This document shows, piece after piece, positions 1 through 9,556 of a DNA stretch of 64,000 bases. Position numbers and translations under genes: made by a program. The notes beneath the pieces are model-generated. The model saw only the letters and a list, made by a program, of their open reading frames with translations. It did not search any database and was not told the DNA's origin. The stretch covers positions 744,001 to 808,000 of the forward strand of contig NHNW01000014.1 in assembly GCA_002786025.1 (NCBI GenBank), written 5' to 3'. The stretch's first letter is position 1. Every line of letters begins with the position of its first letter. The DNA is from Zasmidium citrigriseum (lineage: Eukaryota > Ascomycota > Dothideomycetes > Mycosphaerellales > Mycosphaerellaceae).

Positions 1-44
1 ACAACAGCTGAATACGAGTAAGAGAGAAACGATTTCCAGTCAAG

Positions 45-1334
45 ATGTTCAACTGGGTCAAGCAGACGCATGTGCGAACCCAATCCCCATTCTCCCGCCG
101 CCGCACTAACCCATCGACTGCAGCGTGGGCATCACGGACCACCACTATGGTCCTGAGGGCATCCAATCCGTAGCGAAGCAGGCAACCGAGACGCCCTGCA
201 CCGAGCTCACCAAGAACGACCTTGCCTGGGAGGTCATTGACGGTACCAATGTCGAGACCAAGACCTTTTACGTAGTCGGCGACAATGGCCGCATCGCCTT
301 GGCCCAGATCATCTACAGCAATGTCATGTAAGGATCAATAAGAGAAGGACATATTCTAATGGCTGCTGATGTGTGAAATCAAGGGGTGTACGGACGACCG
401 CTCAGTTCAGCAGCAAGATCTTCTCCAACGATCCCAGCAAGCCGCACCTCTGGACCTCCGACAACCTCCACAACTTCCACTTCTCCAAGGACCACCAGAA
501 CTTCAAGGCCGATGGCTGTTCAATGGATATCAGCGAGGATGGAAAGAGCTATCACATTCAGTCATCAACCAGCAAGGATGCAAAGGTGGACCTGAAGTTC
601 ACTCAGGTGACACCAGGCTTCGTGGTGGGCAAGAACGGAACAAGCACTTTCGGCACGGATCCAGCACACCCATGGGGCAAGATGTACCACAAATTCTGGC
701 CCAGATGTCGAGTTGAGGGCAGCATTGAGACCAAGGATGGTCCGGTTGACTTCAAGGGCCTGGGTCTGTTCATTCACGCCATGCAGGGCATGAAGCCACA
801 TTTTGCAGGTGAGTGACATCAAGCTTTGAGGAAGGATTGGGTCGCTGAGATGTGACAGCCGCCAAATGGAACTTTGCTTGGGTGCCAGCACCAACCTACA
901 CCGCCGTCATGATGGAGTACACCACCCCACCCTCATACGGAGAGACTGTCGTCAATGTGGGTGGTCTCGTTAAGGACGGCGAGATCGTGTTCGCAGGTGC
1001 TTCGCCATCAACAAAAGCTCAACACACCGAAATCAAGGGCGATCCAGAGCCCAACTGGCCAGAGCCCGGCGCCGTTGCCTTTACGTGGGATGGCAAGACC
1101 AAGGACGGCAAGGACGTACACGCTGAAGTCAAAAGCGCGCTCACCAGGGTCGACCGTATCGATGTTATGGGAGAGGTGCCCAAGTTCGTGAAGCAGATCG
1201 TTGCAGGCGCCGCCGGAACGAAGCCATACATTTACCAGTACACGCCGAAGGTTGACCTGAAGGTTAATGTCGGTGGGGAGGAGAAGGAAGAGTCAGGCGC
1301 GCAGCTATTCATGGAGGCGACATTCATCTCGTAA
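45..1334 (+). CDS. svf1: Svf1-like survival factor (oxidative stress/sphingolipid protein)
   Basis: Four exons fit: 45-67, 124-327, 384-808 and 859-1334, giving 375 aa, normal for the Svf1 family. The N-terminus MFNWVKQ, then [29 protein letters not shown] and QFSSKIF are Svf1 N-terminal domain motifs, and the last exon holds the C-terminal lipocalin-like half ending at TAA. Yeast Svf1 is a peripheral Golgi/cytosolic protein needed for survival under oxidative stress and linked to ceramide handling. Introns 2 and 3 are 56 and 50 nt with GTAAGG and GTGAGT donors. Intron 1 only keeps frame if its donor is GC (GCATGT, positions 68-73) with acceptor CTGCAG at 118-123 and branch CTAAC, so it appears to be a GC-AG intron. 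The gene lies just inside the window edge and its promoter is mostly missing. Confidence 0.9.
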
Positions 1335-2250
1335 GGATCGCATTTGAATGATGGATACGGTACAGCATTCTTGTTTCGACATGCTGGAGTTGGTGGATGA
1401 AAGGCACGACAGCGACTCGTAATTACCCTACCTCTTGACCCCATGACCGGCATGCATTATGTGGCTATGGCCTACCCAAGCTTACATACGGGACAGATTA
1501 ATGACATGAGAATAGATTGTTCAGTCTCCCAAGATCCACTTCTTCTCGTATCATCACCCCGCCATGCCGTCTGTCGCATTCGACGAGCTTCCTTGATCGC
1601 ATCACCACGACTGCAACGACTGCAAACACTCGCCGCGACTGCCACATCCAAACGCCACGGAAGAAGCCGCATGAATCTACAGTGACCCAGTCTCCGCGCC
1701 TTCCATGCCGGGCTATGCGCATGTGCGTCGTCCGAGCAAAGTGAAAGATGGAGCGCGGACTTCAGAGCGTGCGTTTCCCAACCACTCCCGACGTGTTTTC
1801 ACACTTTCACCTTCCATCCGCTGCTGCTTGCCCATCCGTTGGGAGCCTCCCAGGACATGCCTTCGAACCTGGAGCTTCACTCTGGAGCCCGTTTGCATTC
1901 TGGGCTAGAATTCACATGTGAAAATCGGCTATACTACGGCTCGCTAAAGCAGCGCTTGCAAACGCTGCCGTCGCGACAGGAAGTAATAAATTTGAAGGCG
2001 ACCTTCCAACTTGACTTCACACTTACATCGTCGACACCGACGTCGACGGCGAGCAGTCGTCCACCGCGCTTGATATCGACAGCCCAGACCTTCGACGACG
2101 GCTTTACGGACCTTAACAGCACGATTTGAAGCAAGACACCCACCCGCTACTCAGGCAGGATCCTCAAAAAGCTACTTGCGACCAGTAAGATGGAAAACTT
2201 AGCCATTAAGTCAGCTTACAGTATACTAACGAGACGTAGAGACAGCAACC
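1335..2250. other. Intergenic region with probable 5' UTR intron of the first H4 variant
   Basis: I see no gene here. GTAAGA at 2185, a TACTAAC branch site at 2224-2230 and GACAG at 2241-2245 could form a 61-nt intron in the 5' leader, six bases before the ATG at 2251. Confidence 0.4.
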
Positions 2251-3044
2251 ATGTCTAGCAACCTCCACCAGAGCCTCACTAACAGCCGTGCGATGACGAG
2301 TAAGACTGCCTCGGCCATTAAGAAGATGCAGACGTCGCGCAAGTCTGTTGTAGGCTTTGGAGGTCCAGCAACTCGCGGCCAGAACGTCAACGAGAGTGAC
2401 GAAGATGACGACGAAGACATTGGCAAGTTCATTCTGAAGAGCGACGTCCACCGCAATGTCGCTCCGCCGGCCAACACTCAAGCTCAAGCTACTACCGCGA
2501 CTGCCCAGCCAGTCAACCGCCGTGGCCTGGCATTTGGCGTACGTCGAGGCGGAAAGCATCAGCCTCGCCGATTCCGGTAAGTTTCTCTTCTTGAGTCACT
2601 GTGATCTGCTCCCGGCTGACATTTTCGCCTTACAGTAAGATTTTGAAAGACAATATCTACGGCATCACCGCTCCGGACATCCGTCGCCTCGCTCGTCGCG
2701 GCGGTGTCAAGCGAATGAGCCACGAGATCTACGACACTACCCGTGGCGCGATCAAGAGATTCCTGGAAGACGTACGTTGCATTCCAATTGAGATTACGGC
2801 CTTGAATACTGACGTAAGTATAGATCCTCCGCGACATTGTTGCTGTCACCGGTACGTACATTCAGCTATTTTACTTCTTTGCGGCAAACTAATTCCTCGG
2901 AAGATCACTCCAACCGCAAGACTGTCACGACTATGGACGTCGTGTTCGCGCTGAACAGGAAGGGCCGCACCATCTACGTAAGTTTCGCAAGGTGTCGAGT
3001 TGTTGTTGTCATCTACTGACGAAGAATAGGGCTTTGACGATTAA
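2251..3044 (+). CDS. Divergent histone H4 variant with long acidic N-terminal tail (variant A)
   Basis: Five exons (2251-2576, 2636-2771, 2824-2851, 2904-2977, 3030-3044) encode 192 aa. Residues 110-192 are a complete H4 fold: [32 protein letters not shown] and the C-terminal TIYGFDD. By hand count about 54 of 83 positions match animal H4. The canonical [11 protein letters not shown] tail is absent. Instead there are 109 residues that are Ser/Thr/Asn-rich with an acidic run (ESDEDDDED, 48-56) and a basic stretch ([14 protein letters not shown]) just before the core. H4 is the partner of H3 in the nucleosome; a variant this divergent is probably specialised or expressed conditionally. Relative to human H4, K31, K77 and K91 are replaced, while K79 and R92 remain. 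The last two residues are Asp-Asp rather than Gly-Gly. A second variant follows on the same strand at 3739, sharing three intron positions. Confidence 0.88.
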
Positions 3045-3738
3045 GTCCTCGCATTGCAGCTTTGTGCCGGAAGAGACGGCTTGCGATCATGATGGAAGGC
3101 AGACTCAGCAGGGAAACGTCAGGGCTCCTGGGAGATGAGCAGGAACTTGGAGCAGCAAACATCGGAATTGAAAGATCTCAGCAGAAGCCGCATTCTGCGA
3201 AGGAGACCGGTCGCAGAGGCCGAAGAGCAGGACAAGCAATTTCCTGGATTGAATTATGGCCATAGTAAGACACCATCGAATCCAACGTGGCGAAGAATCG
3301 TCGCTCGCTGGCCTCTGGAACCAATTTGTTTATAAGTCTTCCAAGTGTGATTTGTCCTCCGCTCATCATGTCAAACGCTTCGCAATGACTTCGGTGGAAA
3401 GACGATGTGAGCACCGCGATACAAAAAGAAAACACTTGGGCGCAGCACCCGCCCACGGCCGTGAGTCGCGGCAATCAGTGTCTGAGCGTGAAAGAAGAAG
3501 TGGAAGGTCACGGAGTGAAGTTGAGATCCTAGTCTCAGTAGATCTGTTGTTTCAAGCTAGTGCATGTTCGAGCAAATTTGAGTGCTTCTATTGGCCAAGC
3601 AAGCGAAGGTGGTCTGCACTCCGAGACTATCACCTCGCCGCTTGCGCTTCACTGCCAGCCACAACAACAACACACTCCTCTATTCACTTCTCCACGGCTA
3701 AGCCCGCATTTACTAGCGCCCATTTTTCTCCAGCAGAA
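3045..3738. other. Spacer between the two H4 variant genes
   Basis: No separate gene is seen. The frame that enters variant B at 3739 is open back to an ATG at 3256, so a much longer tail is possible, but the stretch from about 3650 to 3735 is C/T-rich like a fungal 5' leader and I favour untranslated sequence. Confidence 0.4.
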
Positions 3739-4339
3739 ATGGCGCGAACAATTATCCGGTCGGACGTCCCTCACGCCAGCAGCTCTTCTGCACCAAACCG
3801 ACACTCGGGCGCCGGCATTCGCAGCAATATGGGCGGCGGGAAAAAGGGAATCGGCATGGGAGTAGGCGGCAAGGGCCTTGGGAAGGGAGGAAAGGATGCG
3901 AAGCGTCACCGGTGGGTTGGGGAAATGGCCTCCTCTACACTTGCCGTTACTAACATTACTTATAGCAAAATCCTCCGCGACAACATCCAAGGCGTCACGA
4001 AGGGCGACATCCGCCGTCTCGCCCGCCGTGGTGGAGTCAAGCGCATCTCAGCGACGATCTACGAGGAGACCAGAGCGCAACTGCGGCGGCGTCTCGAACT
4101 GGTGAGTTCCTGCGACCTTCCATGCTACACTGGATCGATATGCTAATGTCATGCGGCACAGCTCCTCAAGGACATCTGTCTCGTGGTGGAGACGTGCGGT
4201 CGGAAGACGGTCTGCGTGACCGATGTTGTGTTTGCTCTGAATCGTATGGGCAGCACCATCTACGTAAGTCATCGCCCTCACTGGGGTGGTCGAAGCTGTT
4301 ACTGACAGTTGGCAGGGATTCGGTGAAGGCTCGCGCTGA
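3739..4339 (+). CDS. Divergent histone H4 variant B
   Basis: Exons 3739-3911, 3966-4101, 4162-4263 and 4316-4339 give 144 aa. Residues 59-141 are an H4 core: [32 protein letters not shown], then a very altered second half ([13 protein letters not shown]), [13 protein letters not shown] and IYGFGE, followed by GSR. By hand count about 51 of 83 core positions match animal H4. Unlike variant A it keeps a canonical-looking tail (GGKGLGKGG, then AKRHRK) with an extra Lys-Asp inserted between them. Three cysteines in the core are unusual for H4. Introns after the RHR arginine codon (phase 2), after the RLEL segment (phase 0) and before GF (phase 0) sit exactly where variant A has introns, so the two genes share ancestry. 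The start is uncertain: ATG 3739 has a good context, ATG 3829 (MGGGKK) would give 114 aa, and the frame is open further upstream. Confidence 0.83.
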
Positions 4340-4686
4340 GCTGCATACCAAACGGCTCTGTACATTGTATGATGCGTACCATGACGATATGCCAGCCCGG
4401 ATTCTCGATTTTGGCGTTTGAGCGATACCCGGCGGAAATGGCGTTTGAGCAAAGCGGAACTATGATTGTGTTTAGAATGAGGGTGACGAACAGTAAGCAG
4501 AGTGCCTCTGAGCTGCGCAAGTCGACTTACTGAAGCCTTTTGCATGTAGAAGTAGTCACTGCTGGTCTTCAATGCTGCAGACTGTAACCGATCACGGCCG
4601 CCTCAGGCTTAGTCATTCTCAGCTGAGCTCCACCTTCGTCCCTTTCTCCAGTGAACTGATGTACAGTCTCACAAGTGTCTCAAACA
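4340..4686. other. Intergenic, no gene seen
   Basis: This holds the 3' end of H4 variant B and the promoter and leader of the HET gene. Nothing specific was recognised. Confidence 0.5.
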
Positions 4687-6528
4687 ATGGTAATGACACA
4701 GTACCGATATCAAGCTCTCGATCACGATGACTCTCGGCTGCTACAATTGGAGCCCAGTGCTCGCAACGAGCCGATCAAATGCAAGCTTCGACATGTCTCC
4801 ATGAGCGGGCCCAGCTTGCCCAGATACGAAACAGTGTCCTATTGCTGGGGAGATAGGAACTCCTCCGTGGAGATTGAAATCGAAAATACCGTTCTAAAAG
4901 TTCCTCAAAGCACTGCTGAAGTATTACGACGATTCAGGCAATCTAGCAAGAGCCGAATCCTCTGGATCGATGCTATCTGCATCAACCAGGAAGACATGCG
5001 GGAGCGCGGAGTACAGGTTGCACAAATGCATCGGATCTATGCCTCAGCGACCAACAATCTGATCTGGCTAGGAGAGGCGGATGAAAATACTGGAGAAGCA
5101 GTGGAAAACATCAACAGACTAATCAAAGAAATCGAGCTGGAAACGGACTCTTTCAACACTTTTCCCTTCTCAGGAGGACCAAACTTCTACCTTCATAGGA
5201 GCTCGGGTATGAAGCAGCACTACGAGCTACAGCCAATCCTTCGACTCTGCTCCAAGCCATGGTTCGGAAGAATGTGGGTGGTACAAGAAGCTTCCCTCGC
5301 GACTTCCAACTTGTGCCACTGCGGTCCTTATACCTTTGACCTGATTACTCTTCTCCGGGTTGCGAAGTGGATCTGGACGAAACGAGAATCTCTGGACCTG
5401 GGGCTGTATGCTGATGCTCAAAGAGCCCTTTCCAGAGCGTGGCGCATATCTGACTTTGCGGACAAACAGTGCGGCTGGTTTCATCATGCTCGTAGGCGGA
5501 ATTGGTTCCAGCGGGATGATGCAGTAGACGCTGGTGCTGCGGAGGTCTCTTTGGCCCGGCACATGCTGACAGTCCTGCGCAACTTGGCCTGCAGTCAGCC
5601 CATTGACCACGTCTTCGGGCTGGTAGGCCTATATCGCGAGTTCGCTCGGACAGAACTTCCCGCTCTGCTTCGTCCTGACTACCGCAAATCTGTGAAGGAT
5701 GCCTTTGTCGACGCCACGCGACAGACGATTCTGGAAGGAGACGATCTGGTTGTTCTTCATGACATATATCATCGAGTTGAGGACGGTGGTGACAGACTTG
5801 ACCTGCCGTCGTGGGTTCCTCAATGGCATCAACCTTGGGATGTGGAACTAGATCCCACACCGCTGCACAGAGGGTACAAAGCTAGTGGGGAATGGACATG
5901 GAGCTCCATTGGATCGCTTGAAAGCGGCCGGGAGGACATCGACTTGGAGGGCTGCTTCGTCGACGGATCAGATGGTGCAGCTGTGGTAGCTGTGACAGAA
6001 AGATTCCTTGAGAAGGACATGACTGGTGCCTTCTTAACGACCGTAGAAGATCTATTACGCAACCATCCTGTGAGCGCAGATGATCTGGACAAAGCCATCG
6101 CCGCCACTCTATGCGCGGAGGAAAGCGCTGAGAGAGAAGTCGCTACCGACGATGATCTTCTGGGCTACGGAGACCTTAAAGCCTACTTTGAAAAGTCGAA
6201 GACTGACGCAACACCGGACTTGAGCATCAAGGGCGCACCTCCTGAGCTCAAACGGGCTGCAAGATACTCAGAGGCAGCATGGAGGGCGTGCTATCGACGC
6301 AAGTTCTTTGTCACGACCGCCGGACGAATAGGCATCGGGCCACAAACCATGCAGGTTGGAGATGTGGTCACAGTATTGTATGGTGCGGAATGGCCGATCG
6401 CTTTGAGGAAGCGTGATCCACATTACGAGCTGATCGGGCTGTGTTATGTCTATGGAATCATGGGCGGACAGGCCGTACAAGAGCATGAAGAGAGGGGCGA
6501 TGAGGATGTTTGGTTCCGCATACGTTGA
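4687..6528 (+). CDS. HET-domain protein (heterokaryon incompatibility type)
   Basis: A single open frame of 613 aa from the first ATG at 4687. The HET domain is near the N-terminus: YETVSYCWGD at about 47-56, ILWIDAICINQ at about 91-101, then the QVAQMHRIYASA and LIWLGE blocks. These three blocks define the family. HET proteins act in non-self recognition and programmed cell death after hyphal fusion, and many are uncharacterised paralogs under diversifying selection. The C-terminal 400 residues carry no motif I can name. No intron is needed. The gene sits between the H4 variants and the F-box-like cluster and is transcribed convergently with the latter. Confidence 0.9.
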   Translation: MVMTQYRYQALDHDDSRLLQLEPSARNEPIKCKLRHVSMSGPSLPRYETVSYCWGDRNSSVEIEIENTVLKVPQSTAEVLRRFRQSSKSRILWIDAICINQEDMRERGVQVAQMHRIYASATNNLIWLGEADENTGEAVENINRLIKEIELETDSFNTFPFSGGPNFYLHRSSGMKQHYELQPILRLCSKPWFGRMWVVQEASLATSNLCHCGPYTFDLITLLRVAKWIWTKRESLDLGLYADAQRALSRAWRISDFADKQCGWFHHARRRNWFQRDDAVDAGAAEVSLARHMLTVLRNLACSQPIDHVFGLVGLYREFARTELPALLRPDYRKSVKDAFVDATRQTILEGDDLVVLHDIYHRVEDGGDRLDLPSWVPQWHQPWDVELDPTPLHRGYKASGEWTWSSIGSLESGREDIDLEGCFVDGSDGAAVVAVTERFLEKDMTGAFLTTVEDLLRNHPVSADDLDKAIAATLCAEESAEREVATDDDLLGYGDLKAYFEKSKTDATPDLSIKGAPPELKRAARYSEAAWRACYRRKFFVTTAGRIGIGPQTMQVGDVVTVLYGAEWPIALRKRDPHYELIGLCYVYGIMGGQAVQEHEERGDEDVWFRIR

Positions 6529-6726
6529 TGGGGATGCTTGTGTTCTGTCGACCATGTACCCTGACAAACATCCATGTCAACTATTCCGGCTCGAACAGTG
6601 TGCCTCGCTCTTCCAATCTTGTTTTCCATCGCTCATCCCTCGCTGCCGCGATCCTCGGCCGTCAGTACCTATCACAAACATCAGTCAAATTAAATGTTCC
6701 CATCGTCAAGAACGACTCACCGCTTC

Positions 6727-7383
6727 TTAAAGAAATTCGTTAGGGACCTTACAGTCCTCAGGGTCAGAAGTCCACACCGGCTGACCCTTCACGTTGATCA
6801 CCTCGACCTGCAGTGCTTTCGGCGATAGCTTGGCCATGATATCCTTTTCCATCTCCATCACAACACCATCCAATGTCGCTTGAGCATCAGCCTTGATTGA
6901 TGCTGCAACCTTCTCTAAATTCCCATAGCGGTTGTGTCCCTTCTTGAACCGGAGCAATTCCGGGTAGTCGCCAGGATCTTCGACGTGAAGGTGCTTGAGC
7001 TTTCCGAGGAGCTTCGTGGGAACATGTCGCTCGACCCACATTGCGCAAGTGATAGGACCGGTGAAGTTGAAGATGGTGCTTTGGTAGTAGGCTGACAGAA
7101 ACTCGTTGTAGATCTGCTTGCACACTCGTAAGAGAGCGGTGTTGGAGCGCTTTGCTTTGACTTTCATGTTGAATCGTTTCTGGCCGATCTTTGGCGGACG
7201 CATGAAGCAGCGGATCTTGACTTCGAAGTCGGCGCAGACGTATTCGTAGATCATGTCTCGAATCTCTTGTGGGAGGGACAGGAGGGTGGCTTCGTCATTG
7301 TCGTCTTGAGTGGCGGAGGTCGGTGCCGAAGTTCCCCGGTTGGCTGCAGGCTCAACAGGCTGTGGTCGTGAAAGCACTGCCAT
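6727..7383 (-). CDS. F-box/2EXR-like protein, cluster member 1
   Basis: Single exon, 218 aa. After a Pro/Ala/Thr-rich start comes the block LLSLPQEIRDMIYEYVC, which opens a large family of Dothideomycete proteins with an F-box-like or 2EXR-type N-terminus. Next come LLRVCKQIYNE plus YYQSTIFNF, a WVERHVPTKLLGKLKHLHV block, and the C-terminal LSPKALQVEVINV with WTSDPED. The same four blocks occur in order in the three genes upstream on the same strand (7804, 8828 and 9990), so this is one of four tandem paralogs. Function is unknown; F-box-like proteins can be substrate adaptors of SCF ubiquitin ligases, but no Skp1-binding evidence is visible here. This copy has diverged most in its middle part. 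Confidence 0.8.
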   Translation of the reverse strand: MAVLSRPQPVEPAANRGTSAPTSATQDDNDEATLLSLPQEIRDMIYEYVCADFEVKIRCFMRPPKIGQKRFNMKVKAKRSNTALLRVCKQIYNEFLSAYYQSTIFNFTGPITCAMWVERHVPTKLLGKLKHLHVEDPGDYPELLRFKKGHNRYGNLEKVAASIKADAQATLDGVVMEMEKDIMAKLSPKALQVEVINVKGQPVWTSDPEDCKVPNEFL

Positions 7384-7803
7384 GGTATCGGGATGAAGTG
7401 AAATTCAGGCTGCTGTTTGCTGTTTGTGAAGCTTTAGGCAGAAGCTCGAACTATCAGGAAAGAGCGCTCGGACGCTAAAGTTTAGCGAGCGTCACTAGCG
7501 CCGATCGCACGTGAATGTGACAGGGGTGTTGCAAGGAAAGCACAACACAGGAGCAAGGACTTCATTGTTTCTGTGTTCAGAGCTATATGGGTCTTTAAGA
7601 CATCGTTGATGTTTTTGTTTGCAATCGCTGGCTTCTTTATCATGTGTCGCCGACTGTATCCGTCGGAAGCCACGCCTCTGGTGCTCGCTCTCACATCTTT
7701 CGCAATACCGGAGCCGCTTCTTAGTTCCCAATGTCTCTGATTTGAAGCTCAGATCTTTCGTCCACCCTTCCGTCTGGCTCACTCGGCAATGCCCACCATG
7801 CCC
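7384..7803. other. Intergenic within the F-box-like cluster
   Basis: Promoter of member 1 and 3' flank of member 2; nothing else seen. Confidence 0.5.
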
Positions 7804-8430
7804 CTAGTCGGAGCAGGTTGTCTCCTCTCTAATAAAGGGCTTGAATGCCTCTGGTTCGCACGTCCAAGTGAGCTTCATATCTGTGTTGACCACCATAACT
7901 TGCAATGTGTTTGCAGAAAGTTTTGCCAGCTCGTACGGTTCCAGACTATGTCTGAAATTCGCAAGCGTTGAAATGCCCTCGTGCCGGATCACACAAGTAT
8001 AAAAATCTCTTACGGCCTGATCAACTGTGTTGAGCATCTCTTGCGTAGTCTTCTGTCTCCACGTGCACGCACAGCCGCTCGGCTCGTGGATTCGGAGGTT
8101 CTGAATCTTGCTCACGTGATTGAGTGGAACAAGGTAGCGTCTGAGCCAATCTGCACAGACATGCGCATCTGGGAAGCTGAAGACCGAGTGGTGGAAGTAG
8201 ATAGGAGTCGCCTCTTTGCGAATCTGGCTGCAGGTCTGGAGGATGCCGATGTTGGAGTCGGTTGCGCTGAAAACGGCGAATGGGTTCTTGGTGTCCATCG
8301 GGTTCTTCGAGAGAGTCGCCTCGACGCTGACCTCCACACCCTCGCAGGCGTACTCCCAGATGAAGTCACGGAGCTCCCGAGGTAGCGTGAGCAGTGCCGG
8401 CTTCTCGTCTTTGGTGTCGTCGGTGTCCAT
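7804..8430 (-). CDS. F-box/2EXR-like protein, cluster member 2
   Basis: Single exon, 208 aa, starting MDTDDTKDEKP. Blocks in order are LLTLPRELRDFIWEYACEGVEV, ILQTCSQIRKEATPIYFHHSVFSF, WLRRYLVPLNHVSKIQNLRI, and LSANTLQVMVVNTDM with TWTCEPEAF. The YACEGVEV, CSQIRKE and PIYF stretches are closest to members 3 and 4. There are no membrane segments or signal peptide, so it is probably an intracellular protein. Its role is unknown; a second ATG-rich frame overlapping on the same strand (8112-8534) is a shadow of this gene. Confidence 0.8.
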   Translation of the reverse strand: MDTDDTKDEKPALLTLPRELRDFIWEYACEGVEVSVEATLSKNPMDTKNPFAVFSATDSNIGILQTCSQIRKEATPIYFHHSVFSFPDAHVCADWLRRYLVPLNHVSKIQNLRIHEPSGCACTWRQKTTQEMLNTVDQAVRDFYTCVIRHEGISTLANFRHSLEPYELAKLSANTLQVMVVNTDMKLTWTCEPEAFKPFIREETTCSD

Positions 8431-8827
8431 AATGTCGACCGTGGGGGGTCGAACGGCGACGTCCCTGGATGAAGAGGAGGTTGACTGATGGCAGCGGTGT
8501 GAGTAGAGAGAGGTTTGGTGGGAAGAAAGAACAAGAATTTGCCATGTGGATTTGAAGAAGCGCTAAACTTCCTGCAACACTTTCACATGTGAGGGTCCAA
8601 GCTCCTTGAGTTCATTCACTCGGCCATCGCCGGAGGTAGAGCTGATGCGTTGCAAGGAACATTTCCCAAATTTATAATCAATTCACTGTCCAGCTAGCTA
8701 GGCAGTTGAGGTGGATCGCTCCTGTCTCCTCTCTCTCTCCGACGTCGAACATCCCGCAAAAGCCACACCCACGACTTCGTGCAACCTTCGACATTGGAAG
8801 AGGACGCCAAAGCACTCCATAACCGCA
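8431..8827. other. Intergenic within the F-box-like cluster
   Basis: Nothing recognised apart from the presumed promoter of member 2. Confidence 0.5.
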
Positions 8828-9556
8828 TCAAGTGTGAAGAGCAGGGTCTTCCTCGTCGTCGCTTCCACTCTGATAAGGTGAATTGTCATTGCCATTTTCG
8901 AACGACAGCAATGCGCCCAACGCCTGCCACCTGCACCCCATGTATCCTTTCTTCGCGACTGCAGGGAGCTCAAAGCTCTCGGGATGTGCTTTCCAAGAGA
9001 TGTTCAGGTCGCAGTCAACCACCATAACTTCCGCGGCGTCAGATGGCAGCTCCGGATCCACCTGAAGTCTCAATCTGTCGAGGGTCGCCACTCCTTCATT
9101 GCGAATGGTGGAAGGAATGAAGGTTTCGTCCCACTTCTGCAACTTCCGCTGTGCCACCATCATATACTCCATCTTCCTCTTACGTCTCGAATCTTGGATG
9201 CGGAGACGCCGGATTTTGCTCAGGAGTTTGAGCGGCACGACTTGTCGGTTGAGCCATGCTGCACATACATCCGGGTCTGAGAACATGAAAGTGGTGGCCT
9301 GATAGTAGATGGGCTGGAACTCGGTGTGTGCTTGGCGGCAGACCTTCAGCATGCCCGTATTCGAGTTGCTGATTGCTCTGAGGGTTGTGACCATGCCGCT
9401 GCCTCGCACGTGGTTGGTCGATGTCTCCTTTGCGAACATGCCCTCGATGTCAACTTGCACGCCATCACAAGCGTACTCATAGATGATGTCGCGGATCTCA
9501 CGAGGCAGCGTGAGAAGCGTCGGCTTTTCTTCTTTGGAGTCGGCGGTGGTGGTCAT
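8828..9556 (-). CDS. F-box/2EXR-like protein, cluster member 3
   Basis: Single exon, 242 aa, the longest of the four paralogs. Blocks are LLTLPREIRDIIYEYACDGVQV, MLKVCRQAHTEFQPIYYQATTFMF, WLNRQVVPLKLLSKIRRLRI and AAEVMVVDCDLNISWKAHPESFEL. It differs by a C-terminal extension of about 40 residues ending in an acidic stretch (SGSDDEEDPALHT) that the others lack. No other domain is recognisable and the function is unknown. Confidence 0.8.
   Translation of the reverse strand: MTTTADSKEEKPTLLTLPREIRDIIYEYACDGVQVDIEGMFAKETSTNHVRGSGMVTTLRAISNSNTGMLKVCRQAHTEFQPIYYQATTFMFSDPDVCAAWLNRQVVPLKLLSKIRRLRIQDSRRKRKMEYMMVAQRKLQKWDETFIPSTIRNEGVATLDRLRLQVDPELPSDAAEVMVVDCDLNISWKAHPESFELPAVAKKGYMGCRWQALGALLSFENGNDNSPYQSGSDDEEDPALHT

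Noticed and set aside
3739..3760. MART start of H4 variant B resembling the histone H3 N-terminus
   Set aside because: Only four residues match; the following residues (IIRSD) are not H3-like, so it is coincidence.
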